A DNA stretch of 64,000 bases from Chelydra serpentina. Taxonomy: Eukaryota; Chordata; Testudines; Chelydridae. Position numbers and translations under genes: made by a program. Of the stretch, positions 44,276 to 56,905 are shown in pieces. The DNA lies in contig JBAIAC010000027.1 of NCBI GenBank assembly GCA_037349315.1, positions 12,839,501-12,903,500 of the forward strand, written 5' to 3'. The notes under the pieces were generated by a model that did not search any database, had not been told where the DNA came from, and worked only from the letters and a program-made list of their open reading frames with translations. Positions within the stretch are counted from its first letter, which is position 1, and each line of letters begins with the position of its first letter.

Positions 44276-44984
44276 CATCTGACCCTTACACTGCTGTCAG
44301 TTTATTCAAAACCTAGAAGCAACCGGAAAATTGGATGAAAGCCAGCTGGCTACAACTCAATCTGGTCAAGACTCTGGTGAACATGGTCATCGGAGGGTGG
44401 GGGGGCCGTGCTTTGCAGAATCTCGCTAAATCTGTGACTTGCTCCATGAAAGGAGGTTTTATGCCCAACCACCAAAATAATCACATCCACAGACCTTGCT
44501 AGCTTTTCATCTGAATTGCTGCAGCAGATTTGAGCACAGACGAATTGTAAAAGCAACACCCAAGGAGCACAGCCGCGCGCCGCTTGCCACAGCAACTGCC
44601 AATCAGACTGCTAGCTGAAACTCAGTATACACAAAGCTCAAAATGGACTAGGCCCAAATTGATGAAACAGTTGTTACGCCTTTGGCCAGGTAACTGCAAC
44701 ATGCGGCTTCACTATTTCTGACCTACTATAAAATGGAAGCTTATTTAGAATGCTGGAGTATGTTGTCCCAAAGGTGAAGCTCACAGGATGTGCAGGCAAG
44801 GCATTATGGGTACTAGACCCTGGCCTGCCTCTGGAATTTTTTCCCCTTCATAAATATGGAACTTGTATCCTCTTTTGGGACTCCAGCTTCTAGAGACTTA
44901 GACAAATATTTGGGCAGGAATAATTCCTTCTAGTTGAGGGCAGCCAGCCAGTACAGGACATCAGCCAATGCTATCCCCCATTAT

Positions 44985-45235
44985 CATAGCATCTAATTGT
45001 TGATTAGACTGCACAATTACCTCACAATTTTGTAATTATCCACATAACACCGCTGTGAGGTAGGGAAGTGCTATTGTCCCTACTTTTACACCTGAAGGAC
45101 CTGAAGCACAGAGAGATGAAGAGCCTTGCTCAAGATCACACAGTAAGTCTGTGACGGAGCAGGGATTTGAACGTGGGTCTCCTAAGTCCCAGACTAGCAC
45201 CTTAAACACTTGACCTTTCTCTCTTTGTCTCCCTC
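44985..45235 (-). mobile_element. MIR/CORE-SINE, nearly full length
   Basis: Antisense markers in order: TAACACCGCTGTGAGGTAGG, CTACTTTTACACCTGAAGGA, GCTCAAGATCACACAGTAAG, GCAGGGATTTGAACGTGGGT and TAGCACCTTAAACACTTGAC. Confidence 0.88.
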
Positions 45236-45887
45236 CCCCTTCACAAACACGCACACACCGACCACCCTGATCAATAAAGAACCAGAGAAGAGCGATACAA
45301 CAACAAAAAGGGTTCATTCTGACAGCCATTAAAAAAAAAATACACTAAATGCAAGTCAATGAAAGTGCATCAACATATCCATCATTTCTCCTGGCATTGC
45401 TGTGATTTCTAGCGTCACGTCCACATTTTCTCCCAATCCCCATGAGTGGGTTCTCCTTACGCAAAGATGACCCTGACACCACCCTCACTGTTAATCAAGT
45501 TATACTCAAACGCCTCTAGGAGACTAGTCCTGAAAAGCTGGGCTCTTTTGGCTTCTTGTGGAGGAAGGATTTCTCACCCACGGTCAGTATTCGTTGCTTA
45601 CTAACAACGCCACTCTTGGAAGAACCTTGCACTGTCAGATGGAAACACTGCTGTGCTTTGTGTTCTTCTTTCCTTAATTGCTTTTTTAGCATTTTTAAAA
45701 CACAATATACTCAGGAAGGCTTGTAGAACTCCCCATACATAAAGTTTATTCCTTTACAGGGTTGATTGCCAAATACCTACTGGAACTATGGATAAGAAGC
45801 TAATCTTCAATCCATCACCAGCAGCCATGGACACATTTTTAAAAAGCTATTATTACCTTTTCAACCAAAAGGAACACAGAATTTGAT
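45236..45887. other. non-coding, no recognised feature
   Basis: No gene or transposon end was seen. The open frame overlapping 45036-45329 is the antisense of the MIR copy. Confidence 0.45.
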
Positions 45888-46080
45888 TTCATAGAATCAT
45901 GGAATCATAGAATATCAGGGTTGGAAGGGACCTTAGTAGGTCATCTAGTCCAACCCCCTGCTCAAAGCAGGACCAATCCCCAATTTTTGCCCCAGATCCC
46001 CAAATGGCCCCCTCAAGGATTGAACTCACAACCCTGGGTTTAGCAGGCCAATGCTCAAACCACTGAGCTATCCCTCCCCC
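45888..46080 (-). mobile_element. Cry-type turtle SINE, nearly full length
   Basis: Reading the minus strand: head GGGAGGGATAGCTCAGTGGT with the A box, TTTGAGCATTGGCCTGCTAA, B box GGTTGTGAGTTCAATCC, body GGGGATTGGTCCTGCTTTGA, tail TTCCAACCCTGATATTCTATG and a repeated ATTCTATG/ATTCCATG end. It is more complete than the copy at 26262 and preserves the A box TAGCTCAGTGG. Confidence 0.95.
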
Positions 46081-48013
46081 CGAGGGATTTGGGGGAAGAC
46101 ACTATAAAATACTGAAATTGTTTGGCAACCATACATGGTAAGTAGGTGGAAGGAGCTGGAAGAGAACTGGTACCTATTTTGTTCTGCTATATAAAGTCTA
46201 TTTTACACAGTCTCTGAAATCTTCATATAAAAATATATACTTCAGACAGGAAGGCACTTTGAAAAATGGGTAAACAAGTCATAAACAATATGGATTTACT
46301 GGGAAAAAAATTCCCCTTTGTTATACAGCACAGGTATTTGAGGGCAGGTGGTAAATATATATTTAAAATAATAAATGATAACGATCCTTTGCATTTACAC
46401 AGTGCACTGCATCTTCAACAAGCATAAGAAACATTAACTTATTAATTCTCAGGTGTAAGGATTATTATTTCCATGTTACAGAAGCACCTTAGAAAGCTGG
46501 GCAGTCAAAACTGCTGCGGCCTTATAGGCTGGCTGATAGGGGCTGTTGTAGCAGGAAGGATGTGTGTGGATGCTGGAAGCAGAGGCCAGCTCGGGATTCC
46601 AGTGAGAAGCCAGCCCTGGCTTACCTTGCTGGATATTTCCATCTTCCCGCAAGTCTTACCCCACCCTTCTCAGCTGCCAGGGAAGACAGAGTAGGAGACA
46701 GCAAGGAGTGGATGAGGAATTGTTGCTATGTACAGAGGCCAGGCAGCTGGGGAGGTAAGGCAAGTGTGGAACATGAGGCTTTCTGACATCTCCGAGGGAA
46801 GGGGGGTTCTTTCTAATGTTTTCCATGAGGGAAAGAGGGTAGCACGCTCAGCCTTCGGTTTCAAATGATTTTTCCCAAGGCCGCAGTGGGAGATAGTGTT
46901 ATAGTCATGAGCAGTACTCAGGAGAGGTTCCTGGCTCCTAATCCTGTGCGCAGACCATTTTTCTCTCTTCAGTGATGGTGCCAGAGCTAGGGCTGGTGAA
47001 AATCAGCAGCAGGCCCGCGTCGGAGGATTGCAAGTGACCGCATTCCTGTGTGGGTTTATTTTTGGCCTGTGCAGCCTATTTGCATTCTCAGCCTAAAGTG
47101 GATTCTGCAGACGGGGTAATATTTGTGGGGGGAAATATTTTTGGTATTTTGCAGGGAGGCAGCCGAGTATGTGCAAAAATATATATATATTTTTACTGCA
47201 AAAATGAGCTCATCCCTACTGCCTTATGCAGGGGGGCAGGAGGATGCATGGATAATTAACAGGAGTGATTGCTCATCTTGTGCTGCTGCACCTGCAAGTT
47301 TTGGGGCGTGAAAATTTACAGTTCAGCAGCGCCACTCTGATTACAAATGCGCGCGCACACACACACACACACAGTTTGAGCCTGAGCACTGTGCCACTTG
47401 TAAAGTCAGTGACCAGCATCACCCTTGTGCTCATGTGAGCCGTGGCTGATTTTACAGGGCAGGCAGCAACATGCACCTGTTTATCTGAGAGCAAGACTGA
47501 ACTAAGTGCTTTAGTTTACAGTGTGCCTCCGTTTTCAGCAGTGTGCGTTTACGTTCCTATTTGTATGTATTCATACTACCTGACATGATGGGGGTAGGGA
47601 TCCAGGAATCAGGCTTGCAGTAACTAGAGGCAAATCCCAGCAGCTGGACTGATTCAAAAGATACTGCCAAAGCTGCAGCGGGTCCCTGGGACATAGGAAC
47701 CAATGATAGCATAATGTTTACTGCTCAAGTGCTGCATTGTGTAGAGTATGACCTGCTTTCTGCTGGCTGTATGCTCTATGGGGACAATAATTTGTGGCCA
47801 TGGAGACATCTCCTTTGTCACTGCTCTGGCTGGGAAGGGAATTGTGGGTTCTTTTCTGCTCCTCTTGTTTAGAAGCAAATCTCCCTTTGCTTTTTTCCTA
47901 CAATTGTCTCCAGGAACACATGTACCAATTTTGGACAGACGACTTCTCCTCTCTTCAGCCCCCTGGAGGTCCCAGCTCCCGTGCTTTCTGAAGGTGAAAG
48001 GTGTTTGGTGCAG
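46081..48013. other. intergenic, SINE fragment and simple repeats
   Basis: Contains an antisense MIR tail at about 46360-46485 (CATTTACACAGTGCACTGCA, ATTATTATTTCCATGTTACA), an AT tract at 47177-47191 and a CA tract at 47354-47372. Open frames at 47654-48058 lack family resemblance. Confidence 0.5.
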
Positions 48014-48160
48014 GGAGGAACATAGGAATTGCCACCCTAGATCAGACCAATAGAACATCTAGTCCAGTACCCAGTAGCTGCTTCAGAGGACGGTGCAAGA
48101 ATTCTCATAGTAGACATTTATGGAATATCTTGCAGATAGAGAAAATTTCATTCTAAGCAT
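48014..48160 (-). mobile_element. CR1-type 3' fragment
   Basis: GGAACATAGGAATTGCCACC, AGATCAGACCAATAGAACAT and CTTCAGAGGACGGTGCAAGA match the antisense of a CR1 subfamily 3' region that is different from the one at 7966. Confidence 0.75.
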
Positions 48161-48171
48161 GTCCCTCAAGA

Positions 48172-48285
48172 ACTGTTAGACAAACACCCGTCAGGGATGG
48201 TCTTAATGAATCCTGCCTTAGCCTGGGGGAGACAGACTAGATGACCACTTGAGGTCCATTCCAGCCCTACATTTCTACGATGTAC
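48172..48285 (+). mobile_element. CR1 LINE 3' tail
   Basis: AGACAAACACCCGTCAGGGA, TCCTGCCTTAGCCTGGGGGA, AGACTAGATGACCACTTGAG and CATTTCTACGATG form the sense CR1 3' end. It lies tail to tail with the fragment at 48014. Confidence 0.85.
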
Positions 48286-50092
48286 CAGTTGGTTTATCCC
48301 CTGAGGTAAGGTGACACGCTGAATCCTGTGCCTTGCACGTGGGTTCCCAAATATGACTGTCTCTTTCAGCAGAGTCATTTGACTCAACCCTTCAGGCTAA
48401 GAGAGACCTGGAGGGTTCTAGATACAGACTCGGAGCGCTGTAAAGGGAGATGGGAAATAGAGGAACAGGGTTGTGAGGCGGCAGGGTATGGATTAGGGAG
48501 CTTATTGAAACATGGCGGGATGATTTTGCTCTCTTTTATACAAGTGTATATCTGGAGTAACTGTACTGATGTCAATGGAGTTACTTCAGATTTCCTTTGG
48601 TGCAAACAATAGAATTTGCACTCCAGTATGCAGTTCTTGGAACATTGCTTTGCTGTATGTGGATAAGCTTAATAGGCAATATAGGATACTACAACTAAAG
48701 CCAGTACATATAATGGTGAAAGGACTGCAATAGTTTCACCAGGAACTTTAGATCTAGTCAGAAATAGGTTACACTGACACAGAATTTATGCCTTTGGCAT
48801 CCCTACATTCAGCAGTGCATAAGCAATATATAGCTGGTTCATTCTAATGTCGCTGTCACTGGCATTTTAAATATTTCAGAACAGGAGGTATTTGAATTAA
48901 GGAGGAGACAAGCTCTAAGAAATTTTAATTCAACTCACAGATGTCTAGCAAATAAGCACTCAAACATCAACAGCCTGGGAGACTGAAGAGATTCTAACGG
49001 TACCTCTGCCAACCATGTTGCCATCATTGGTAAATATTCTGTCTCCAGAGTACACACGGAAAAGCTGTAAGGCTAAGCTGTTTAAACATACCTTGTATTA
49101 TACACCGTTGTACTTGTGGAAAACAGAACACTGTGTGGTTGTTTCAGTTCATATTCTCCAAAGCTACTATAGATCATTTAAATTTACCAATTGTATAGTT
49201 CCTCGTTTTAGTAGTTGAACACAGAACAATCAACTCCTGAAAGGCAGAAGAGTGATTATTTTTTGCTATCTAATTGGCCATCTCTAGCTCCAGTTCATTG
49301 GGTTAAATCTTTAAACCCCTTTTTTACACCATCTGCACATAATCACGGAGAAAGGCATGCACATGTGTAAGCACAGACAGAGAATTCGATACAGGACAGA
49401 TTTAAAATGGGTACAGATCTGAGCACTGACACACCCTGCCTGTGCACACAAATGGGTGAAAAGTGGATTTCAAACTGTGCATTTGCAATTTCCAAAATCA
49501 AAATTGTGGGGGTTGATGCCTTTCTGCCTGGTCCCATTTGGATAAAGGAAAGTCGTTTTGGAAATTGTGCTTGTGTATACATTAAAGCAGGAAAGCCTCT
49601 ATTCACTCAGTTTTGCTTCTAAGCTGCCTGTAGCGGGGGCTGCATTAGATGAAGGAGGGGCCACAGGCAGGATCAGAAGGCAATGCTCAATGAAAGCAAA
49701 TTATTCGAGTACACAGAAATATACTAGCTCTTGCCTTCTGGACCACAGAGATTAATAGGATTTAGATCAACACAGACAGACCATTCTTGAGTCTGGCAAC
49801 GTTTTTTATGTAAAATTATCAAGCACAGCAGCAAGGATGTTCTTTTACAGCTACTTGTTGGAACTCTTAGACCCTGGGTCCTGAGCACTGCTCACGGCGG
49901 ATGAATCTATACACCCACACAGAGCCCCATGAAAGTAATTGGGGGTCCACCCGCAAGAAAGAACTGGCAGAAATGGGGCTTTAGACCCTGATCCTGCAAA
50001 CACTTTTGCATGTGCCTAAAATTAGGCGTGTGAATGGCCCCAGGGAACTCAATGGACCTATTCACGTTAAGCATGTGCGTAAGTGTTGGGAG
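48286..50092. other. intergenic, decayed palindromic repeats
   Basis: GGAGTAACTGTACTGATGTC/GGAGTTACTTCAG near 48553-48590 and CCTGATCCTGCAAACACTTT near 49987 resemble old members of the short palindrome class. No gene was recognised. Confidence 0.45.
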
Positions 50093-50216
50093 TAGGGTTA
50101 CCAGATGTCCCGATTTTATAGGAACAGTCCAGATTTTTGGATCTTTTTCTTATATGGGCTCCTAATACCCACCACCCCCTGTCCCGATTTTTCACACTTG
50201 CTGTCTGGTCACCCTA
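50093..50216 (+). mobile_element. 124-bp hAT-type MITE (family P5), copy 2
   Basis: The ends are TAGGGTTACCAGATG and TCTGGTCACCCTA. Flanks GTTGGGAG (50085-50092) and GTTTGGAG (50217-50224) differ at one position. It has the same interior as copy 1. Confidence 0.93.
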
Positions 50217-52062
50217 GTTTGGAGGAGCGCAGTCTTAGCGATTTTATCTCCATACCGTTGCCATTTAAGCCTTTTACTGGAGATGGGAAAATCATTCAAA
50301 GAGAACAATTTAGTGAATGGATTTAGCCCTTTTTTCTGTGCATGAATTGCTTGTAAACATGCTGATTTTACTTATTTGATATTCTCTATAATTCAATGGA
50401 TATTTGGGGACACAAATCGCAGCCTGGGTTGATCACAAACGGTGAAATTTGCTCCTTGCAAAGGGCCAGCACAAGACCTATGCGCCATTCAAATCATGGG
50501 TAAGCCCTACATCTAAAGTTTCACCCCAATTGCTCACTAAATTGAATCCTGCCAGTTCTAAATATTTGCAATTCGGTGTCTGAGCTGACTGGCCCCCGGA
50601 GTCACCCGGTATTATTTCTGCTGGCTTCCTGAATGATCCAGAAGCTCTAAATTGCTATTGAGTCACAAGGTAAACTCTTTTTTGTGATGACATGAATTTC
50701 AGTTTGGGGATAAATTACTCAGGTCACACCCATTTATAAATAGATAAAGGGTAAAGGAAGTAGTAGTAGATATTTTAATAATTAGTTAATCGTTTTAAAG
50801 TCCAACAGGGTTTACGGGTCACTTATAGCTCTCTTCTTCTTTTTTTTTTTTGCTTACAACACATACTACTCATGTCCGTAACGTGCTTATAACATCTATT
50901 AACCTTTATAAACCATTTGTAAATTGAACCTTAATATAAAGTGTGACTATTAGTTTTCTGTGAACTTTCATACAAACAAATCTGCACTCAAGTGAATATC
51001 CATGAAAAGTGAATTAAAAAAAAGGAGAAAACATGGATAACATTTCTCTCCCTGCCTTCCTGCCTCTGCCTTTGAACAAGATTACATCATGATCCAGTTT
51101 TGCAAGACAGGAAAACTTGGCATTTAACCTATTGTTGCAATTTAGGTTAGGTAGAGAATAATTGATATTTCATCTACATTCAGAAGAAGGCGGGAAGGTG
51201 TGTGGGCGGATCTGTTGGCTCTTGCTCTAAGAGTAGCTTTAATCCTAGGGAGCATGGTCAGGCAACTAAGCTTGTTGATGTGTTATTGCTATACAAAACA
51301 AGGAGCTTTCATCATTCCTTTTAAGAGCTGCCTATGCTGGGGATGGAGGGAGAGACAACTCCAGTAGCATTCTGCTTATGAAAAAAAATGCCTAGATCAC
51401 ATTATCTCTATTGATCTCCCCTCGTTCTGCATCATTAAGGGCATTTGCATGAAAGCAAATCTTTATTAGGAAGCTTGCTTGCACCTGCTGCGTATTCCCC
51501 AAACTGAAGTCATAACCCCTAATAGGGTTATCATTCTCATTTTCCCAGCAAACAAATGGCGGTGTCAAACAGAGGAGGAGGACTTCATGGGAGGGGACGA
51601 GCAAATGAAACCCATAAAATGTCCTCAGTTAAAAACACCCCCCACAGAATAGTTGGTCTGTAAGGAAAATGGCTGTTTAGTGGAATATTTTCCCAATGTT
51701 TTTTGGTAATGGTGCTCTCAAGAGATGAAACTATTACTAGCCTGTGCATTTGCTTGGTATATAGCTGCAGATAAAGGTATATTTAAAGGGAAGATCAGAG
51801 GCTGAGAAATTTAACATCTCTCATCCTTGACAAAAGCAGTGGCCATAAAATGCAATACTTTTATGGTTTATTAGATGTAGGGGGTGCAGAGTCACAATGG
51901 AAAGAAGTGTCCACCCACACATCATTTGCATGTTTATAAGGAGCCAGATTCAGACATCCTGAATAAGGTACTACTCATTAAATAAGGGAGTAATTTCATT
52001 AACATCATAAGGCTACTCACAGAGTAAGGTGGAGCTCAGTGTGAGCGAGGGTGTCAGAAACC
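50217..52062. other. intergenic, no recognised feature
   Basis: AT-rich with a T-run at 50840-50851. No gene or transposon end was identified. Confidence 0.45.
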
Positions 52063-52074
52063 AGTCCTCTATGA

Positions 52075-52218
52075 AAGCGACAAAGGGTCCTGTGGCACCT
52101 TATAGACTAACAGAGGTATTGGAGCATAAGATTTCGTGGGTGAATACCCACTTCATCGGATGCAAGCAGTGGAAATGTCCAGGGGCAGATATAAACACGG
52201 CTATCCCTCTGATACTTG
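52075..52218. mobile_element. inverted retroelement end, possibly Penelope-like (family R2), copy 2
   Basis: A 144-bp insert flanked by perfect 12-bp repeats AGTCCTCTATGA (52063-52074 and 52219-52230). Its left part AAGCGACAAAGGGTCCTGTG ... TATAGACTAACAG equals the left arm at 41358-41394. It continues GAGGTATTGGAGCATAAGAT, TTTCGTGGGTGAATACCCAC and TTCATCGGATGC. It ends AAACACGGCTATCCCTCTGA, the inverse of the start of copy 1, so this insert also contains an inversion. Confidence 0.82.
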
Positions 52219-52340
52219 AGTCCTCTATGAGTACATCAAATGCGAAGCATCATTATTATGCTTAGTACCCAGTATCGTGGTTTAAACTCGGCAGCGTTAC
52301 CCATGTTCATAAAGATATCCCTAGGATGCAACCTATATAT

Positions 52341-52635
52341 GGGCTTGTCTTCACTACCCGCCGGATCGGCGGGTAGTAATCGATCTATCGGGGATCGATT
52401 TTTCGCGTCTCGTTAAGACACGATTAATCGATCCCCGATCGCGCTCCCCGTCGTCTCCGGAAATCCACCTCATCGAAAGGCGGAAGTGGAGTCGACGGGG
52501 GAGCGGTAGCGATCGACTCGCCGCCGTCCTCATGGCCAGGTAAGTCGATTACGATACCCCGACTTCAGCTACGTTATTCACGTAGCTGAAGCAGCGTATC
52601 GTAGATCGACCCCCCTCCCCTAGTGTACAGCTAGC
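52341..52635 (+). mobile_element. multi-hairpin GTCTACACT-ended MITE (family P3), copy C
   Basis: The left end is GGGCTTGTCTTCACTACCCG and the right end CCTAGTGTACAGCTAGC. Hairpins: CTACCCGCCGGATCGGCGGGTAG-like at the left end, arms 52387-52410 and 52416-52439, CCCCGTCGTCTCCGG with GGAGTCGACGGGGGAG, and CGACTTCAGCTACG with CGTAGCTGAAG. It is the best preserved copy of the four. Confidence 0.92.
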
Positions 52636-53266
52636 ATCTTAAATTGATACTTAGATGCATAAATGCCTATTTCACATCCCTGACTGCTATTTTGTTCACC
52701 CAAACATGGCATGAGATGTCCTGTTAAAGAAGCCAATGTTTAAACTATATTCCAAAACAACAGAGTTACAGAGACAAACCACAGCAAAAGGAAATATTAT
52801 ACGTAGCATAGACAAGGTACAATGACGTTTTGGCAGGTATTTGAAATCAGATGATGAAGGAGAAACACAGGACAGCTGCTTCAGATGATAAAAGCGGCAA
52901 TGGAGAAAGGTCTTGCATTGACAGTGGAGAGACAGAGAATTCATATATTCAGATACACACATGCTCTTTTTAATACTGTTGCTCACTGTCTGTAGAACAA
53001 ATAAAGGTTATGTAAATAAGGAGTTTGCAATGAATTCGGAGTTCTACTAACTCAATTTATTCTTGTTGACTGATAAAAATCTAGCAAATTTACCCCAAGT
53101 GTCAGATTTCTTTTGTTTGTTTATTACTTGGAGACCATGACATTGAGAACACAGGTCAAGCATAGGGGGAAATACCTTTGCCATGAACTACAACAACAGT
53201 TTTTAGCTCCCAAGAGCATGGATGGAATTTAATTCAGACTCTCCAATTTAACCATACACCAAGGGT

Positions 53267-53330
53267 GAAATCCTGGCCCCATTGAAGTCAATGGCAAAAC
53301 TCAAACTGACTTCAATGGGGCCAGGATTTC
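53267..53330. repeat. 64-bp near-perfect palindrome (family P4)
   Basis: The 24-bp arms (53267-53290 and 53307-53330) are exactly complementary, with a 16-nt loop. The left arm begins GAAATCCTGGCCCCATTGAA. It is the best preserved member of this class in the window. Confidence 0.96.
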
Positions 53331-53363
53331 CCACCTCATGATTTTTTATTATGTATATATATT

Positions 53364-53404
53364 TGTGTGTGTGTGTGTGTGCGCGCGCGCGTGCGAGAGA
53401 GAGA
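53364..53404. repeat. compound (TG)n(CG)n(AG)n microsatellite
   Basis: TG repeats pass into a short run of alternating GC and then AG repeats. Alternating purine-pyrimidine sequence of this kind is Z-DNA prone. Confidence 0.95.
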
Positions 53405-54049
53405 CTACTGATTATACTGACATTTAAGGAACTGCCAACATTGTGTAGGGGTCGTGATACAGGACTAAATTCCAGTACCTACAAGTAATGTTATATTCTG
53501 AAATGCAGACATTTTATTATTTTACTGAGGTAATACACTTGTGAACCACAATATGCATTTGTGTGGATAACCAATTAGAAAGAGCGGCAGCTACTCAGCC
53601 TCTTCTATACCTCAGGAGGCCTACCCATTTGCACTCTTTAATAACTGAGTATGATATTGATAGTTTTTCTTTTGATCAAGACAATTAAACCTGCAGTACA
53701 TATTTGTCTAGTGCACTTTGCCTCCTCCCCAGTGGGAGAATATTTATTTTGATTTTAAACTACCTACTTAGCACTAGGGGGCTCCATACAAATGAAACAA
53801 TCTTAAGTAGTAAAATTAATACCATCATCCTTTTAGGACTCCTAGTGCTCTTGAGAATCCAACAATCCCACCAAGTCATCAAAATAATTATAATCCTGCC
53901 TCAAACCCCCATATCCTGAGACAATTTAAACAACTCCCTTCCTGCAAAAAGGAGGACTTTGCATCATGCCCGCAAGATTAACCACTCTAGTTTCTGAAGT
54001 ACCACAAGGCGGTGGTTTCCAAAGCAGAAGCCCCTGTTGCCCATCACAC

Positions 54050-54240
54050 ATCAGTAATTAGCTTGATTCTTACAACACCACTTTGAAACATTATTCCCAT
54101 TTCACAGATAGAAAACTGAGGCATGGGGTAGATTAAGTGGTTTGCCCTGTTCCCGCAAAAAAAGTCTATGGCACAGCCAGAAACTGAACCTACATCTCCT
54201 GAGTCCAGTGTCCTAACCACTAGGCCTTTCTTCCTCCCCA
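54050..54240 (-). mobile_element. MIR/CORE-SINE
   Basis: ACAACACCACTTTGAAACAT, TTCCCATTTCACAGATAG, AACTGAGGCATGGGGTAGAT, GGCACAGCCAGAAACTGAAC and GTCCTAACCACTAGGCCTTT are in antisense order. Confidence 0.85.
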
Positions 54241-56905
54241 TCACTGAAAATTCTCTGCCAGCTGATCCCTTTAAAAGCAAGGGGTCATCTGCTTTTGAGC
54301 ACCTGTAGTGATCTCAGTTGCAGAGGTACTATCTAAAGAGATAGGTGTATAATGGAATCCCAAACCATTAGATTACTGGATCCAAGCTATTTATGTAGAC
54401 TATAAAATATTACTCTCTGATATTATTAGCAAATTGCTGATTGAAGGAAAACATCGGTAAGTATAGAGGGAAACGAGATACTTTAGGTAGAAGAGTGATA
54501 GACGAAAGTGATCTAGCTCTTCATAGAAATGGATATCTTTTGGTTCAGTTATTTGGGAATCCAGGCAGGAAGACTTGATATTAGAGAGATCAAAATGTTT
54601 GTATCAGCATATCCTGAATCAGGTGGTATGAACTGATCAGGAAGGTCACTTTTCTCCAACAAAATAAACTGGGGAAGAGATGGTGGAGAGAGAGAAGGGA
54701 TCAGGGAGTTGATGTAGAATCACAAACTTTTTTTTTTTTTTAACACCATCAGAGGGGACTGGGGCAGAAATAATCACATCTCACAAAACATAATTAACTT
54801 CCTGGTTATTTAAGTAATACAAGTTTAGTTTATATTACAGAATTTATAGCTACCAAAAAAAGTGATACGTAGGAAGCATTTTATTTTATTTATTTTTTTT
54901 ACATTTCTTGATGTGGATCATAAATGTCTGTCATGAGATTATTAATTTAGCTGTTTTCTTCAGGTGAGTCAGGTTGAGGGAAAGGAGAACAGGACAATTT
55001 CCTAGCAAGTCCTAGAGGTGAGGTATAAATAGCACTGATGGTGGTAGCAATGGGACAGTATTGGAGGTGTATAAAGGTAGAGCTGACACACAGGAAGCAG
55101 CAAGTGATAGAGGAACTCATTTTGCTTGACTGCAACCAAGGTTATTAGCTTCCCTAATACTGTAGGTGCAGCTTACTATGCAAAGTACAGGGGAAAATAC
55201 AGACATTTCATAGAAGCCCTCCTCAAACCAAAGCCTGGGAGAGGACACATTTAACTCAACAGAAGCGGTAGCATCTAAATGAAGATTTACAGGTTTTATT
55301 TTTTTTTAAATAATTTGGGATTCCTCTGCACATTTCTCCCCTTGCTGCAGCTCCTTAGGTCGCATTTGGCTACCCTAGCTCTTTCTGTAGCCCAACAGTG
55401 GGTCTGCAAACCCATTACTGCGGAACTATGATCCGTCTGGAACTCTGGTTACTATGTGGAAACATGTTGCGCTGCCCGTAGATTTCCTGGCCAGCCTTGG
55501 TTGCACTTTCAATAAAGCAAGACACCCAGAATTACGTCACGAATGGGGTGAACTGGTGTTTAGTGATTTCCAGGCAGCTATCAAACCACCCCACAAAACC
55601 ATGCTCCTGGACTTTAACCAAAAAAAGCCCCCACTGCTTTGAAGCCTTCGGAGAAATCTTACGATGCTGAGATGTGTAGTGATGTTTGACTGGAGATTAA
55701 TGCAAAGAATGTGCCTTGCCTTAGAAGACATACATGACACATGCAAGGGATGTTAAGCTACACTAACTGTAATTGAGCCTGGACCTTTGAATTTAAGCGG
55801 AATAGGATGAGGCCCAAAATCCCAATTGGTTCAGTTGGAGACGGTGGTTTAACCTCATTTCTTGAGTTCACGGGGCTTAGAACTGTCCCAGGAGCTACCT
55901 CAGTTCAAGGAAAAGCCAGGTGAGGAGGCGAACTGTCACTACAGTATCAGAAGCAATTGAATAGTGGTTACTTCTATGCTAGAAGAGAATGAAAATATAT
56001 TGGGCTATGACCCTGAATGAAAGGGTGGGTGAAATACCATCCCACGCAAGAGCATCTAGGGTAGGACTCGGTGAAATGTTTTGGATGAATAGTTTATTTG
56101 CTGAAAAATGCAGTTTCAGCCAACTCTAAGCTAGTCACAAATTTGCTTAACAGTTTTAGTAAAATCAGGGGACTAGATTCACAAAAGGGCCAGGAACAGG
56201 AGGATTATTTTATTGCTTCAGCCACCACTTCCTCCTCTGGACATTTTGTGAATCTAACCCTTTAAAAAGGCCTCAAGACAAAACATTTCAGATGGAATAA
56301 AACACTGAGTTCAAACCAAAATGGACTTTTTTGATTAGCTAAAATTCTGAAAAAGTTTGGATTTGATTCAGGGTTTTTTTTCAGAACTGCCAGCGAACCG
56401 AGAAATCAGTTATTCACCCAGCTCTAATCCAGTGACCTGTTCCATTATCAGTGGTCAGACAAAGGTCTGGAGGGAGCTATTGTTATATTTTGATCTGTAA
56501 GAAAAGCCATACATAAAATAAACTGAGCATCTTAGTGGCTCTTTCAGAGTGTTGCATGCTTTTCTATTTTGGGCAAGACAACAACTGTGGAGTCAGTATC
56601 TATCACTCAGACCATTCATGTGACAAATACGAAGCTATGCTCAAATATCTGGCATCTCCCCTCTCCTCTCCAAATCACCAGAACAGTTCAAGTCAGCTGG
56701 AACACTCTAGCAAACAGCTAAAGAGAAAGATGATAAAAGTTGTGCATTTATAATTTTGGGGCCGTTTTTAGCACTGTGGGTCTATAACGTTCCTACTCCC
56801 CAAATTCTGAGCCTTATTTGAAACACAGGAACTGTAATTTGAAGATTAAAATATGAAAAGTCACGTTTTCATTTTCTCTAGGCAAGTGTATGGTAGTCGT
56901 CATTC
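54241..56905. other. intergenic, no gene recognised
   Basis: T-runs at 54729-54742 and 54890-54900. A decayed AT-rich repeat ends CACCCAGCTCTAATCC near 56416. Open frames at 54947-55746 have no recognised family. Confidence 0.45.

Larger units (their letters stand above)
52636..54049. other. intergenic, one palindrome and one microsatellite
   Basis: Apart from the repeats at 53267 and 53364 nothing was recognised. Confidence 0.45.

Noticed and set aside
45950..46080. Possible tRNA gene on the minus strand
   Set aside because: It is the tRNA-derived head of a nearly complete SINE with its usual body and tail.
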